A stretch of DNA of 64,000 nucleotides, taken from the NCBI GenBank assembly GCA_905250075.1, contig CAJNOP010000017.1, positions 409,017-473,016 on the forward strand, in the 5' to 3' direction. Shown one piece after another: positions 22,630 through 36,539 of the stretch. Under the pieces are notes generated by a model. The model was not told the DNA's origin and made no database searches. It saw only the letters and a list, made by a program, of their open reading frames with translations. A program made the translations under genes and the position numbers. Numbering within the stretch: position 1 is the stretch's first letter; each line of letters opens with the position of its first letter. The DNA comes from Rotaria sp. Silwood1 (Eukaryota > Rotifera > Eurotatoria > Philodinida > Philodinidae).

Positions 22630-25600
22630 TTAAAAAAAGTAAATATCATTCGAAATTTTATTACTTAAATTTTTTCGTGCTTCTATTTGATAACTATATG
22701 ATTTATTATTTTCTTTTCGTCTTAATTGTTTCTTATTAAAGAAATTCCAAATAATACATATAATTATAATAAATAAAATTAAAACAATAGATATCATTAT
22801 AAATATTGAACTAAGATGAAAATTTTCTCGTAATTTATTTGATGATTCATTGATTGGGCATTCATGCCGTTTAAGTATATCACATACATAAATAACAATG
22901 CTTTCTTTCGAATTTAACGGTCTTGGATACCCTTGATCACGTGCATAGATTTCAAGACGAATTGGTAAATGCACATTATTTTGATTATATAAGATTATAG
23001 AGCCATTGGGATATAAATGAAAATATGTATAATGATCTTTATTTGTAAAATAATAATTAATGAGACTATTTAAACCTACATCAGCGTCTGTTGCATGAAT
23101 ACGTGTAACGAATATTTTATTAGTTCGATGATGATGTGTTGATACGTAAATATATTCTTCATGTAAATTATCAAATATAGGATAATGGTCATTTTCATCA
23201 AGAACATTTATTTGTATTTCTGTTTGAGTTAATTGTTGAGTTTTTGAATGAAATGAACTAATATGAAATTTATAAAATGATTTTATTTCCCGATCTAGTT
23301 CATGAATAACTTTTATTATGCCAGTATGAATATCAACGAAAAATGGAAATGGTGATAATGAATCTTCTTGAATAAGATGATAAGAAATTGGTATTGAGGA
23401 TAAAAGACAATTATCAACATTAACTTGACCTTTATTTTAAAAAATAGAGAAAACAAATTAATTAGAGCTACAGCTAAAGATCGAAATGTTTTTTGAATGA
23501 GTTCATACTATTGAAAAACGAAAATATCTTAGATTGTTGTATACTAATGTACATTAGACGTTGTTTAATTCAAAAGATTCCTTTTAGGGACTTCGGATCA
23601 AAACCAATATACAATACACATAATATATTGAACCGAATTCTGCTTATTTGTATATGTTTCATCCATGGAGAAAACTTTGGTATATTTCAAAAAAAAATAC
23701 AGAAAAGGACAAAACTTGTTATTACTTTATTTACGTTGAACTACCGTTGTAAATACTATAATCGAGCTTGTGAAGTTCATAGTGAATTCATAACAAATAG
23801 GCTTTATTGAAAATAGCTATTGGTAAAATACACTTTGGTCACTCTATGCCAAAAGGTTAAAAAATAAATGTTGAAAAATGAAGTAAAATATAGTTCTACT
23901 ACATATTTTTAACTAACGGAATTCATCAGATAGTTACCACAACTTCATCTAGCGTCATTTTCTCGAACATTGATTTGTTTTAGCTTCTGGCTAAGAGTGG
24001 ACAACTCTAAAAAGCTCAGAGTGACTTAGAATGAATTTTACTAATAACCATTGAAAAAGGAGTCTGAATCCAAAAAGAAAATGCGTCAAAGCGGTACTGA
24101 CTTTAGATCTAGATCATAAACATTGAGAACTGACGAAGCCCATTGGAGATATTGAGTTTAACGTCTTTGAATAATTACTTTGTCAATATTTAGAGAGATT
24201 TCTACGCTTTACTCTACACTATCCATGCAATGTGTGACATACGTTCGTACACTCTTAACCAAAGAAGTCAACACAAAACGCAAAAATTCCTATCACTCTG
24301 TTCACTATAGTAGTGTTTTCTAAAGTTCGTTTAGTTTTTTCTTAATACAGTATCAAATCTCAAACAAAAAAGTTTTCTAACTTTACCAATTTCATAAGGA
24401 ATTATTTGATGTTCAGTTGTATTAAATACATAGATTGTTTGACGAAACATAGGTAAACATGTTGTTTCATCAAACAATAAGATTCCAATATTAGCTTGAT
24501 CATATAATGAATGATTATGTACGTCAGTAGCTCTTACAGTTATATTAAACTTCATGTCTGTTGATAGTTGTTTAGCTAAAAATAGGCTTCCATTATTCAG
24601 ATCAATTTTAATAATATCCTGATAATCATGCTCTAAAAATTGATATTGAATAAGACGAAAATTTGGTGAGTAATCATCATCATCAGCTTCGACTTGACCA
24701 ATAAAAGACCCTATTGGGGATGAATTAGATAATCGAAATTGATAATTTAATTGAGTAAATTTTGGTGCACAATCATTTTCATCATTAATATTAACTATAA
24801 GATGACGTTGGCTACTCAATGATGGGTCACCATAATCTCCTTAAGAAAAATTAAAAAATTTTCATGCATCTGTTTTTTTTGTTCATTTTTCTATTGACTT
24901 ACTTGCTTCAAAAATAATTATAAATTTTTCATCACCTAGTTCAATATCCAATAGTCTTGATGTTCGTATTACATATGTTGTTGAACTAAGCGTATTATTT
25001 TCCATTCCGGAATCTAACTCTATTGGGCAAGATTTTGTTAACGGTAAACATGAAAGAATTTTTAATGATAAAAGATGATTAATCACTGTTGAATCCACAT
25101 CACGTATAAAAATAGTACCAATAACTTGTCCTAAACGAATATTTTCATCAATATTAATCATAAAATTATCATTATTTTCATATAGTTTATATTCATTAAG
25201 AATATTCATTTGTATTGATGGTTGATTATCATTGATATCTAATACATCTATGATAATCGGTACCATACTTGATGTTATTTCATCAAGATTTGATGCTTTG
25301 ACACGAAAACGATATGTTGAAATTGTTTCATAATCAAGTGGATGCGTAACTCGTATTACACCAGTATATTTATCTATTTCAAATGGAAATATATCATTGG
25401 GAATATCAGTATTTAGAATTGAATAAAGAATTGTTTTATCATAGCAATCATCATCCGTTGCATTTATTTGAAGTATTGGTGATGAAAAAGAATTTGTTAT
25501 TGGAACATTTTCTGGTATACCTTTATGATAAAACCGTTGATTAAAACGTGGTTGATATTCATTCAAATCTCTTACGGTGATATTAACATGTCTAAAACAA

Positions 25601-27831
25601 AAATATCATTATTGCAATATATTCGAAAACATTCACAATGTTTAATATTAATGAAACTAGCTATGACAGTTTAAAATATTGATTATTAATCATTTCTTTG
25701 TTCAAAAAATACGACCTAATTTGAAATCATTGCTGAGAAAAACTGGGATGATTCTTGTGACAAAAAATATTATTTGGGATATGACTCGACATAAACACTC
25801 ATGAGAGAACCATCCGAACTTATTTCCACCGTTTGAATTCATATTGGGTCTACAAGTACACGTTGGTATGGCCAACAAAAGTCTAAAAGGCTTGGTCTCC
25901 ATCAACTTTTTGAATTCAGCAAGAATTGTTCAATCGAATTTTCCACTCACATTTAGGTATGTATCAAAAACTTAAAGAGCATAATTTCGACATTAAATTT
26001 TGCCCATAGACAGGTCGAATGATCTATAGAGTCTCCTGGAAGTTTCAGCTGAAAAGAATGTTCCGTTCCCTTATCATGATATTGAATCTTGAAGTAAACT
26101 CGATTTTTATATCATGCCTGTGACACATTATTATTTTGTAAAAATTCGATATTTCGACACGAAAAGAAAAACATTCTTTTGTCTGAGAATTTTACGAGAC
26201 TCTCCGGGTCATTCGATCTATTTATTTATGGACAAAGTTTCAGGTAGAAAATTTGCTTTTTGATTTTTTAGTACGCTTCTAAAGCTAAATTGAAAATTCG
26301 ATAAAAAATTCTAAATTGGCTTAGACAGTCTATGTGGATGAAGCCTTTTCGACCTCTTTAGTATTATGAAATTCTCCCTATGGGTCTAATATGACCTGAT
26401 ATGGGAAAATCAGTTCGGATTGTTCTCTCCTCAGCACTGGTTCATTTTTTTTTGAGTGTATAAAAATATTTTGATAATCATTGATAGTCAACGAAACGAT
26501 CACTAACCTCAGAGAACAAACGAAGATAATTTTTACAAATTAAAAACACTGCATATAAAACAAGAGAAACGTTTCGATCTATATATGACAAGAGGCCACA
26601 ACTGGAATCGATATAATTATAACCTTCCACTACAGTTACTTTTGCTTTTGCTTGATCTTTTCTTGTGGCATTTTCTTGTACTTTTTTTCCTAATGTGTAT
26701 ACAGATATTTTAAATATTCGGTTAGAAGAATAATAAAACCCTGAACTATGCGATATAGAGGGCTACAGAGTCATACTTTTTTAATTTCCAAGTTCGAAAA
26801 CCTGTGAAATTTTTTTTCCATAAATTAGCGAAGGTTAACGTGTCTGACGATATTATGTAACTTAACATCGTATGAAAATGATGAAAATAGATTTAATGAC
26901 GAAAGTAACAATATTAAATAATGTTAACCTATTTCTCACAATAATAACTTGTGAAAGTGAATCTAGTATAGATATTTTCTTTTGTTTTTTTTTTTCTATT
27001 TCATATTATTTAGCTATTAGTTTAATAGTTTTCGTTTACTGAACGTTGAAGTAGTCAAAAATAAATGACAGATAAGAAAAGAATGAAATAGAATTTTCGA
27101 GATTTCTATATTTAAATCAACTTCGACTTCATCGGAGTCCGCTGCAATCCTATATTCATGAACAAGACTTACAAAACATTAGATTTCAAGCCACCTTTAT
27201 CAATTGCAATAATGTACAACTGATAATTATTTTGTAATTCACAGTTTAAATTTTTTAATAATTGTAATCGTAATTCATCATGAGATTTTTCTAATAGAAA
27301 TATTTTTTCCATTTCTTCTGTATTATTTGTAAATTCATAATGGTCAATATTATATTGTATTGAATCATAATCATGAGCGATAGGTAGTTGTACACGATAA
27401 TTAATTGGAAGATTTTCTCGTATATTTAAATGAATATAGTCTTGATTAAATAAAGGTTTCCAATCATTTTCATCTAAGATAATCATTTTAAATATAATTA
27501 TAAACGATGTTTGAGTAAATATTTGTAATTGTAATGAACATTCATCATTGAATAAATTTTTCTTACAAATTTTCTCACGATCTAATACTGTTAAACGAAA
27601 TTTTAAAATTTTTGTTGATTCAATTTCGAAATAATCAGATGGATTTGATAATGAAAATTGTAAATATTCAAATGATAATGTTCGATTATGAATTAAATCA
27701 TTTAAATTCCATTGTAATTTGTCTATTGCTGTATTTTCCATAACACTAAATGTTATATTACAAATTTCTTCACAATTACAAACGTAAATAATTGGAATAA
27801 AAAATAAATAGAAACAATAATAGTAACGCAT
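22630..27831 (-). CDS. Protocadherin-like cell-adhesion protein, seven cadherin repeats
   Basis: Four exons join in frame: 27831-27173, 25591-24903, 24839-24387 and 23429-22630, giving 866 aa. The introns are 1581, 63 and 957 bp. A signal peptide (about residues 1-20) is followed by extracellular repeats. Six inter-repeat calcium-linker motifs are visible: LDENDWKP, VRDLNEYQP, VLDINDNQP, INDENDCAP, LFDETTCLP (degenerate) and VLDENDHYP. These imply seven cadherin domains. One membrane helix (about 809-831) and a short tail of about 35 residues without a catenin-binding region follow, typical of protocadherins rather than classical cadherins. It would mediate calcium-dependent cell contact. The fifth linker lacks the usual DxND residues and probably binds less calcium. 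Two unusually long introns carry repeat sequence. Confidence 0.9.
25795..26457. mobile_element. Imperfect foldback element in the first cadherin intron
   Basis: Left-arm words gagagaaccatccgaactta (about 25803), gtctaaaaggcttggtctcc (about 25881) and gtcgaatgatctatagagtctcctgg (about 26013) reappear inverted, in the right order, at about 26430, 26340 and 26200. The arms are about 270 bp with perhaps 70% identity around a short centre near 26105. There is no coding frame. It accounts for a large part of the 1.6 kb intron. A phrase near the centre (gaagtttcagctgaaaagaa) recurs in the KIF24 intron element at 45068-45585. Confidence 0.6.
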
Positions 27832-30349
27832 GTTTAAATATTCAAATATATCTTATATGTCTAAACAGATATATAAATGTATGGATATAATAAAGTATCT
27901 AAAAGAGAAATAAAAATAAAAATCTCCGATATCCTATATATTTTCACACGAACATATCAAGAATGTATGAGTTGATAATAAATAATAACATCCAATTAGA
28001 ATCATACTTAGCTTCTCATTTAACCTTCTTGTCAAGTATGTAACGAAACAAACAGATGTTTTCTCGGCAAAATGAAAATGAAAAGATTTAATCACTAAGA
28101 TGAAACAAATTCTCTTCTATAAAAATATGTGCATTTATCTAAGATAATTTCATACTTTTCACATGCTTACTAATTAAAAGAAATACTCAAAAATATCAGC
28201 AAGAAACTTTTTCCATATAGGCGATTAACACATTTATTTTCTTGCAATCAATGTTGCTCATAGATTAGACTGTCAATAAAGCCTTAAAGATAATAACAAC
28301 AAGATCGATGAACAAGTATGTCTATATTGGCATACATTCAATTCAAATTTGTGTGTCGGTCAGAGAGTAAATATCGTTTCTTTTAAGAAAAGAAAACGAT
28401 TGAATGAATGATTAATTTCTTGTCCTACTAACATACTTCTTTTTTTCTAGTCTACTGTATAATATATATATATAATGATAATACTAACCGGAATAACGTT
28501 GTTCTTATTGCTTTGTGTTTTCAGCGATGCAAGCCGTTTGTATAAATTATTGATTTTCTATTTTATTTTTCATGAACATATCATGAACAAAGTTCTTTTC
28601 TTTTTTGAATACAAAAATATATTATCTTTAGTATGAAATATCGTAAAAAAAGCATGAAATATATTTTTTAAATTACAAGAGAGAAGTCTCATTTCATTCT
28701 ATAAGTGAAATAATGATATAAGAGGAAGAAAAAAAAGCCGATGAATCTTATTAGCTTATACACCTGCTCATTCGTATGTGGATATTATCTATTATGATGT
28801 GCAAGACATTGTATGACTATTAGAATAAAAATGACTAATACGATAAGTTCATGGTTTTTCTTTTGTCACATTACAAAAACTTATCGCATCATAAGACAAT
28901 CAGCAAAGATGAAATTTTTTTGAATAAATTTGCACTTAGAACATTCAATCGCGGAATGCTAGGCGGAAACCACCATTATCATCAACACTTGATAATGTTC
29001 ACAAAAACTAATCAAATGACAGAATGAAAAATGATGATAATTATCTCTATCTCACTTTTCTGAAGGACTAAAGAACATTTGCGCACATGGATACAAATAT
29101 TAATACTTAGTCATATTTATCTTATTGACATAAGTATGAGAAAAAAAAAATAAGGACACACATATGAGAATGATCCTCGAAATAATGATGTAATCATCTC
29201 CTAATAATTATTAATACTGATATTCTTGCTATTTCTTCGAGTATTTGAATAACATCTTGTTCTGTCAATAGAGAAAGCTTCTAATTAAAAAAAAGAAGAT
29301 TTTTGATCATTATTCATATTTCATCGCATAACGGCAATATTTGAAAACTCTCATGATTAGTAAGAAATTTGAAAATCAATTTTCATTTATTGATTAAAAC
29401 AAACTTGCACAGTAACTTAAAAAAGAACATATCTTAAATATATACTTTACTTATTTATATCATTGTTCAATTAACGTTATATGATAAGAAAATGTCTTTC
29501 TGAGAGAATAATGATTAGACACACATCCATTAGACATCGTGACGACTGGCTATGTTATTCTGTTTAATTGAATTATGTCACGAGGTATTCTATGTTGTTC
29601 ATTTCTTTCTTTCTCTTATTAGACATGAAGCAAACAACGAACTAATGATGTTGGCGAATGCTTGTCAAGAATGAGAAAATCTTTACAAAATTATCCTTTT
29701 TTTTCTAGCATCTAGGTAGAATATTATGATGACCTAGAAAACACTTTGATTTCCGTTTAATGACGTCATCATTGTCTTTCTTACCTTGTCAATTGGAGAG
29801 ATAACATGCTGTTCTTATTCTCAATTTCAATACAATCAATTTCATTTTGAACATAATCACTATTGCTGTCTAAAACAAATACGGATCTGACACGAGCTTT
29901 ACCATTAATTCATTCGTACAAATAACGTTTAATTGAGTAAAAAAAAAGCAGCATGTTCTCTTTGATCACTTTAATGCCTTTTGTATTAATTGATCTCAAA
30001 ATACATAAAGATGAGATTGAGAAAAGTAAATAGTTTTGATCACAAATATACATAAAGGATACGACAACAACAACAAAAAGAACGTTTAAATAAGTTTTTT
30101 TTCTTTTTCTATTGATTTAATATCTGACTTCAAATACTTTCGTCATTTTATGTTGTTTTTATTTTTGTTAATGATGTTGATCATTTGAACAAAGTAAAAT
30201 TTTCATTATAAAATCATTTGATAAGAAGAAAACAAAGTACAATAGCAAGTATTCAAACAAAACAAAAACTATGTTTTTTCTTCTTTTTCAATTCAGTTAA
30301 GAAGAAAAAATGCAGCTGATGAACAAAGAGAAGAACGTTTTTATTTTTG
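27832..30349. other. Intergenic, no gene seen
   Basis: About 2.5 kb of AT-rich DNA between the cadherin 5' end and the 3' end of the calcium-sensor gene. It should contain the cadherin promoter. No frame, RNA gene or repeat could be supported. Confidence 0.5.
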
Positions 30350-31477
30350 CTAATCAGTACCATAAAATGGTGACAGTATAGTCAAAAGTTCTCTATTTTG
30401 CATCACAGTTTTTATAAAATCATGTTTATAAATAACACCATTTTCACTACCAGTAAATTGTCCGAGAAATTGATGAATTATAGCAGAACATGCTTTGTCA
30501 TTTCCTTTTCCATCACCACCTAACATTCGTGTTATTGCCTAAATAAAGTGAAAAAAGTTTTTTATTTCATATTGAAATTTTATTTTCATTTTACATTGGC
30601 CATTTTTTTTATTTCTTCACCAGATATCTGATTATCATTATTTTCATCATATATTCGAAATGTATAATCAATTTTTGATTGTAAATCACCTTTAGTTGTT
30701 AATATAAAACCACGCATAAATTCATTTACATCTATTGAATAATATTTATTAAATAAATAAAGATAGATAGATTACTTACCAACAGTGCCACTATGATCTT
30801 CATCGAAAACTCTTTCTAATGAATCAACAACTTCATTTATATGTGCTGGATCAAGATGACTCATATCTTTATAAATAGATATCATTTGTTTTTTAGATAA
30901 TTTTCCTTTTGTTGATCGGTCCTATTAAAAAATTTAAAATAAAAAACTCTCTATGGATTTGTTATTTTCTTCTATCATACTAATATTGCTTTGTACCATA
31001 ATTCTAAGTCATATTTTGACATACCTAAAAATTAAGTTTATAATTGTTTCTTAGACAAAGATTTTCTTATTGTTATTTATATAGGGTTAATATTTGTATT
31101 TTGACCTTTAGTGTTAAATCGGAGATATTCACGATGAATCATAATTTACTAGACGACAAATTATGACATAGAAAAATTTTTATTTTTATAGATCTCTCAA
31201 TGTATGAATTTTTTCGTAGACTTTTAATTTGAAGATAAAATGTTCAAAGAATTTCATCTTATGTAAGTATGAGATTATATCACACATTTGTTGTCTTCAT
31301 TCTAGAGTATAGTTTATATTATTTCCAAACACATTAAAACCAAATTAGTCATACTCATTGAACTCTTCTATATATAAAAACAAAGAATAAAATAGTACTA
31401 GTTTTACCAGCTTTTTGCATAAGTAAATTTTTTGTTTCATCCAATAATCTTTCTGATGAGCCATTTTTATTTCCCAT
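30350..31477 (-). CDS. Neuronal calcium sensor-type EF-hand protein
   Basis: Five exons: 31477-31408, 31024-30981, 30921-30780, 30731-30595 and 30538-30350. The introns are 383, 59, 48 and 56 bp. The phases fit and give 193 aa, the family's usual length (about 190). The start MGNKN has the glycine-2 signal for N-myristoylation found in frequenin/NCS-1, hippocalcin and recoverin. Four EF-hand positions are visible. The first is degenerate (DRSTKGKLSKKQM), the second (DEDHSGTVDVNEF) and third (DENNDNQISGEEI) look able to bind calcium, and the fourth (FTGSENGVIYKHDF) lacks most ligands. The first-helix phrase LELWYKAI fits the family's WYK motif. It likely acts as a membrane-tethered calcium switch in neurons or sensory cells. 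Which NCS subfamily it belongs to cannot be told. Confidence 0.9.
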
Positions 31478-32053
31478 CTTTGTCAGTATATAAAAATATT
31501 TTGAAAGTGTTTGTATGAGAGAATTTATACACAAGTAAAATTATGTATTTTTTGAAGAAAATATTTGCATAAATTCAATTCACGCCAGAAGAACTACCCA
31601 CAGTGCTTTAAAACATCGACAAAAATGATGAGAGGGCAGACTATTTAAAATGTTTGACGCACAACGAACGAACGAAGGACGACAACAACAAAATGCACAT
31701 GTACTTCAGAATAGAGAAAAAAGAAATTTTGTTGCTTCGCGCATGCATATACAATCGTAAGTGCAAAAACAAAAATGTGAAGAGGTAGTGTATTTTAGTA
31801 AGAAGTGTTTCAAGTAAGCGAAAATATGGTTGTTATCAAAATGATGACGTAGTTTTCTCAATAAAATAATATCTATGTCCAGTATTCTTCATTGATATTT
31901 GCTTCAATATTATATTTCAAATAAAATAAACAAAAAAACATCTGATGCTTTTTATTAATTTTGTTCGTATTTATTGACACATACGATTTACGAAATAAAT
32001 ATTTTTTTTTTTATATAGAAAAAAGTCCTAGAAAAAATTTTCGATCCGTTTTT

Positions 32054-33628
32054 TTAAAAACATTGTGATGTTTTATCACAAATATTTCTTTCTTTAAATA
32101 ATTCAGAAATATTCGTAAGAATAAATATAATAAATGAGCCAACAAATGCACCTATTTGCGTTGCTAGACCAAACCACACAAGACCACGATGATCTTTTTT
32201 CTTTCGAAAGTAATTTCCCATCAAAATACGTATATAAGAACCAGTTAAATAAATTAAAATCCATACGAAAAACTAAAAAAAAATATTTTTTTTGCATTAA
32301 ATTGTGACTGTCTTTTATTTCACTCTACTTACGATAGTTATATGACCCAATATACTGTTTACTAATGGAGGACATGGTGAGAATATAGCCTAAGAAGTAA
32401 GCACAGAGTGTTTTTTATGTCATTAATACATTGACTTACTGTTAGAAAAATATATACAAAAAAAATTGTATGAGCCATGTAAAGAAAACTGATAGATTTT
32501 GATGATACTTCAGGAATAAATGCTCCAATTAATGTCATAATCGGATAAGCAAATGAATCTTGAAAAAGAAACACAAGTCAAATTTTTCTTTTTAATAATT
32601 TTTGTCTTACTTGCAATAATTGTATAATGAAATGTTGTTGCACTGTAAGCATTTAGTGAAAATGTTGTTAAACCTGGACATATTCCATATAACATAGCAC
32701 TCGATTGAAATACTATAAATAAAAAGATTCCTGGTTTGGATGTAGCAAATCCTGTTGATTGTATTTTCTTTTTGTTAGTTTCTAATTGATTTTCAATTTT
32801 ATCTATTGTTTTAATGGTATTTTGAATCATACCAATATCTTGTATATTATCCATTAGAATAAATATTCGAGATTGATGATGTTTCGATTTTTTTATTGCT
32901 GTTTTTTTTTCTATCCGACCTGTTTTCATAAGATGAAGACTTGAAAATGCAAGAAGAGCTGCTAATGGTAAAGAGCTTAATAAAAGAAAATAAGTTCGAA
33001 CAGAAAATCGAGGTGGATGATGAACTTCAATCAATGTTTGATTAATTTTATCATCAGGTACAACACAATCTGATGTTCCAATGCCTTGGCTGATGCCTAC
33101 CAATGCTGGTAGAAGAGCAGTAAGTGCTTCACCAGTAAAATATGCATTTAAATATAGAGGTTCATATCGATGTAAAAATGGAATAAATGTTGTTGAAGAT
33201 ATACAATCAGCTACAGCTGTGAAAAAACATAGACACATTAAACAAACACTTTGTTCTCTACCAAATAGATAAGCTGTTTTATCCCATAAAAAAGCGAATG
33301 CAACAGCCAATGTAGTACTAGTAACGAGAAGAACAAAATTGACCGGAATTTCAAATGGAGCAGTGTTTAATTTAAAAATGATTGAAGCAAAAACAAGAAG
33401 AATTGGAAAGATATTAGCTGCATTAATAATCAAAGTCAATTTAGCTGGTAATTGCCATGATTCGGGTAATATTGGAACAATTATTGGTAATTCAACCCAA
33501 AGACCAGCTAAGTTTGTCCATGTACCCAAACCAAAAATTATTACAAAAATATAAACGATAGCTTTTAAATGAAATCGTCTTGATGATGTTGGAATGATAT
33601 CAACCTGTGGTGAAGGATTGGCAATCAT
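32054..33628 (-). CDS. SLC52A: Riboflavin transporter, SLC52A (RFVT) family
   Basis: Four exons: 33628-32611, 32558-32440, 32389-32333 and 32272-32054. The introns are 52, 50 and 60 bp, all GT-AG, and the product is 470 aa, as expected for the family. The plasma-membrane carrier takes up vitamin B2. The N-terminal membrane segment carries the family signature GTWTNLAGLWVELPIIV (compare GTWVxxxGLWVELP). About ten or eleven membrane segments are predicted, with a long cytoplasmic loop rich in Lys/Gln (about residues 235-290). The last two segments come from the small exons 3 and 4. The C-terminus is short and polar. The start is the first ATG, 32 residues before the signature. The 3' end lies about 580 bp upstream of the calcium-sensor gene on the same strand; independent transcription is assumed. 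Confidence 0.92.
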
Positions 33629-36539
33629 TGTGAATTATTGTATTCAAAAGAAATGAATCAAATGTAAGGGAGACTCAATTCTTATCCTTTTAGAATTGAT
33701 AAGAAACTAGTCTCTCGAATTACCAAACAAATTACTTGACTCTATAAACAAAAGGAGCAAAACTTTGTCCTTGGGTTAAAGACATTTGTTCTATGATATA
33801 TGAATTGAAAGATTTGTTTGAAAAAAAAATCAGAGAAAATGAATATTCGCATGAAATAATTATAGATAACATATTTTATTATAGACTAAAAGTCTTGTGA
33901 TATTTGCTCTGTTCAAATATAGACTAACGAGTCATGAGATCTTGTATTATTTATGTACATTGTCTCGTATGAATACATACCCATGTTGTAATATTCAATT
34001 GAAAACAAATGTTTAGCCGTTCAGTTAACCATAGTTTTTCTGTTTGAATTGTTTTCTTATGCCTTATAGCATCAAATATTTAGCGACTCTTAGAAAAATG
34101 TCAGATTTCAATCGAACACATGCTTAAGTCAGCTGTACTAGTCACATCGACGGTTTTGGTTTATTTTTCGAGTTCGATTATTTGGTTAAGATGGCATCAC
34201 AAAAATATTCATCAATCAGAAGACTGAAACAATTGAAAAACGTACAACTCCATCTACTATAATATATTGTAATATAGTAAGCTTGACATTTTTTAAAATA
34301 AAAATCGCCGTCATCAAGAGAGACGATATCAAGTTAATAGAAAAATTAATCAAAAGTTGACAAAAAAAGTACACCGCTTGAACCAATATTATTTTTATGA
34401 ACCGCATGGAATCGAGAGTTTTAAGGAAAACTTGACGATACGGATATAATCGTAAACTTATTGTTGGAATGTAAGATGTTAGAGGTAAAAATTCAATTGA
34501 CATCAATTATGAAAAATCAACTATCGATTCTATCTCTACGATATAATATTCAGCTTTAATAGATTCTTCAATCAACATGTGAGTATAGATCACTGTGTGC
34601 ATTTTTCTATGCCAGACGAAAATGCCTCTTCCATTCTCGGAACTGCTTTCATTTACTCAGAAATGATTGGATATTACACAGAAAATCATTTTTAAGAAAA
34701 TAATGAATTTTTTGGCGAAAAACATCTAAGAGAGGAACCCTTTTCCAACTTTTTTTTTTAAAGAAAATTCTTTGTTTCTAAATGTTATGTTCTATACATC
34801 ATCCGATGTAGTTTCGTTTGTTGGTTTCGAATTAACCATTAGTTTTCAATAGAAATGCTTTAAAGTCTGAAAAAGAAAGAAGCTTACTAGAGAAGCTAAC
34901 GTCTTCCTTGAAAATCTGTAGTATGGTGCCGAAGCGCTTATGGTAATTTCGATGATTGGTGACACAGAATAAAACATTTTGACATAGTTTCAGCGAATTT
35001 AGAGGGGTACTAAGGGATGCGCGTTCGTTTTATGTCTACACGTATTTCAAGAGAAGTTCAATTCAGACGCATGACTCGCACTCTGATTGTTTCCGTAGAA
35101 ATGTAATTATTATTTGAATAATACCTATTCTCACTTTGAGCTTCGTGACTTGAAAACCTCCCTAGGCAAGTGTTCCAAGTTTCTTAGCAAAAACATGATT
35201 CGTTCTGAATATGTTTACTTAAAACTAAATTTTAATCTATTGTTTTTCGTCACCAAAAAACGAAGCTCATTTGCCCAACTATTTGTTTCTTCGAACTCTC
35301 GATGCTAACACGATGATTATCAATGTATCATTTTTCTCTAGTATAAAATTTTATTTAGAAACTTAGCACACAACAATGTCAAGCTACCAAGAAAGTATCT
35401 TTCAAAGTTTTCTATTACAAGATGTATGAGACCAGAATTTGAGACCATTATATTCTTAGCTCTATCGCTTTTCAAATGAAGTTGTTCTTACATCATAAAT
35501 CAATGTTTTATTTTCATACTAATATCTTGTAATTCAAAAAACACACGATGACGAAGAAGATGCCATAAATAAATATACAATCTGTATGTATTAAATCTTA
35601 ATGAATAAACGAATCACAAGAATATATAAGAGCACGTAGAAAAATAAAGTTTCATCATTATGAGCACTGAAATATATCTTTTCTACCATCTGACCTTATC
35701 TATTCATCTTGTTCACTGCAATTATTTTTTCATCATCTTTAGATAATAGTCCTTTTATCGTTTGAGAATATGATTGCGGTTGAAAATGTGTGAGACTGGG
35801 ACAAAAAAAAAATTTGGTTCCACACATCTCTATTTCTATTACCTCATGAAACGGTCACTCAATTATGGATTTTCAAAGGACATTATATATTTGTTTTTTG
35901 CATACCGATGATCAACATATAATGATCATTGTTCTTAAGTACATTGAAGAACCCCTACGAAACTTGTACGAATCATAAACTAGAACATATTGCTAGATAA
36001 TGATGCATCTACCGATTCACAACAACCTTTCCCGCAATAGCTATGAAGCTGAAAGATAAAAGAAAAAAAATAATATCGATCAGAATTTTGTTGTCACTGA
36101 AAGTATCAAAGTGCACAAGGTGCTGCTGAATTCCATGCCTATTGAAATGTGTACACACAAGTTTTCAAACCTCTATCTCTTATTATGACTAAGATCCAGA
36201 CAGAGAAACACTTCTATTCGGGGATATATATTAAATAGTAATAATAATGACAATTCATATTTAATTTTGAATCATAAATTTCTAATATTTATTTTTTTTA
36301 TATCGTTTTCAAAACTACTACTTCACAAGAAGTTCGCACAGCACAGCCAAACAAGAAAAAGAAGATGTATAAAAAAATGTGAGTTAGATTTTGATGTTCT
36401 AAAATAACGATCCAAATAAATAAGAAACAAGAAAAAAAAAGAATTGTTCATTAAACTAAGTATAAACTAGTCTTCTACAAGGTTATTTTAAATCAAAAAA
36501 CAATCAAACACTGTTTTGAATAGCACACACACAAGAAAA
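33629..36539. other. Intergenic, no gene seen
   Basis: About 2.9 kb between the SLC52A start and the KIF24 stop. Short frames (34216-34506, 35114-35308) have hydrophobic or random composition and no partner exons. No repeats were recognised. Confidence 0.45.

Noticed and set aside
33081-33554. Plus-strand frames of 63-71 codons
   Set aside because: Antisense shadows of the SLC52A first exon.
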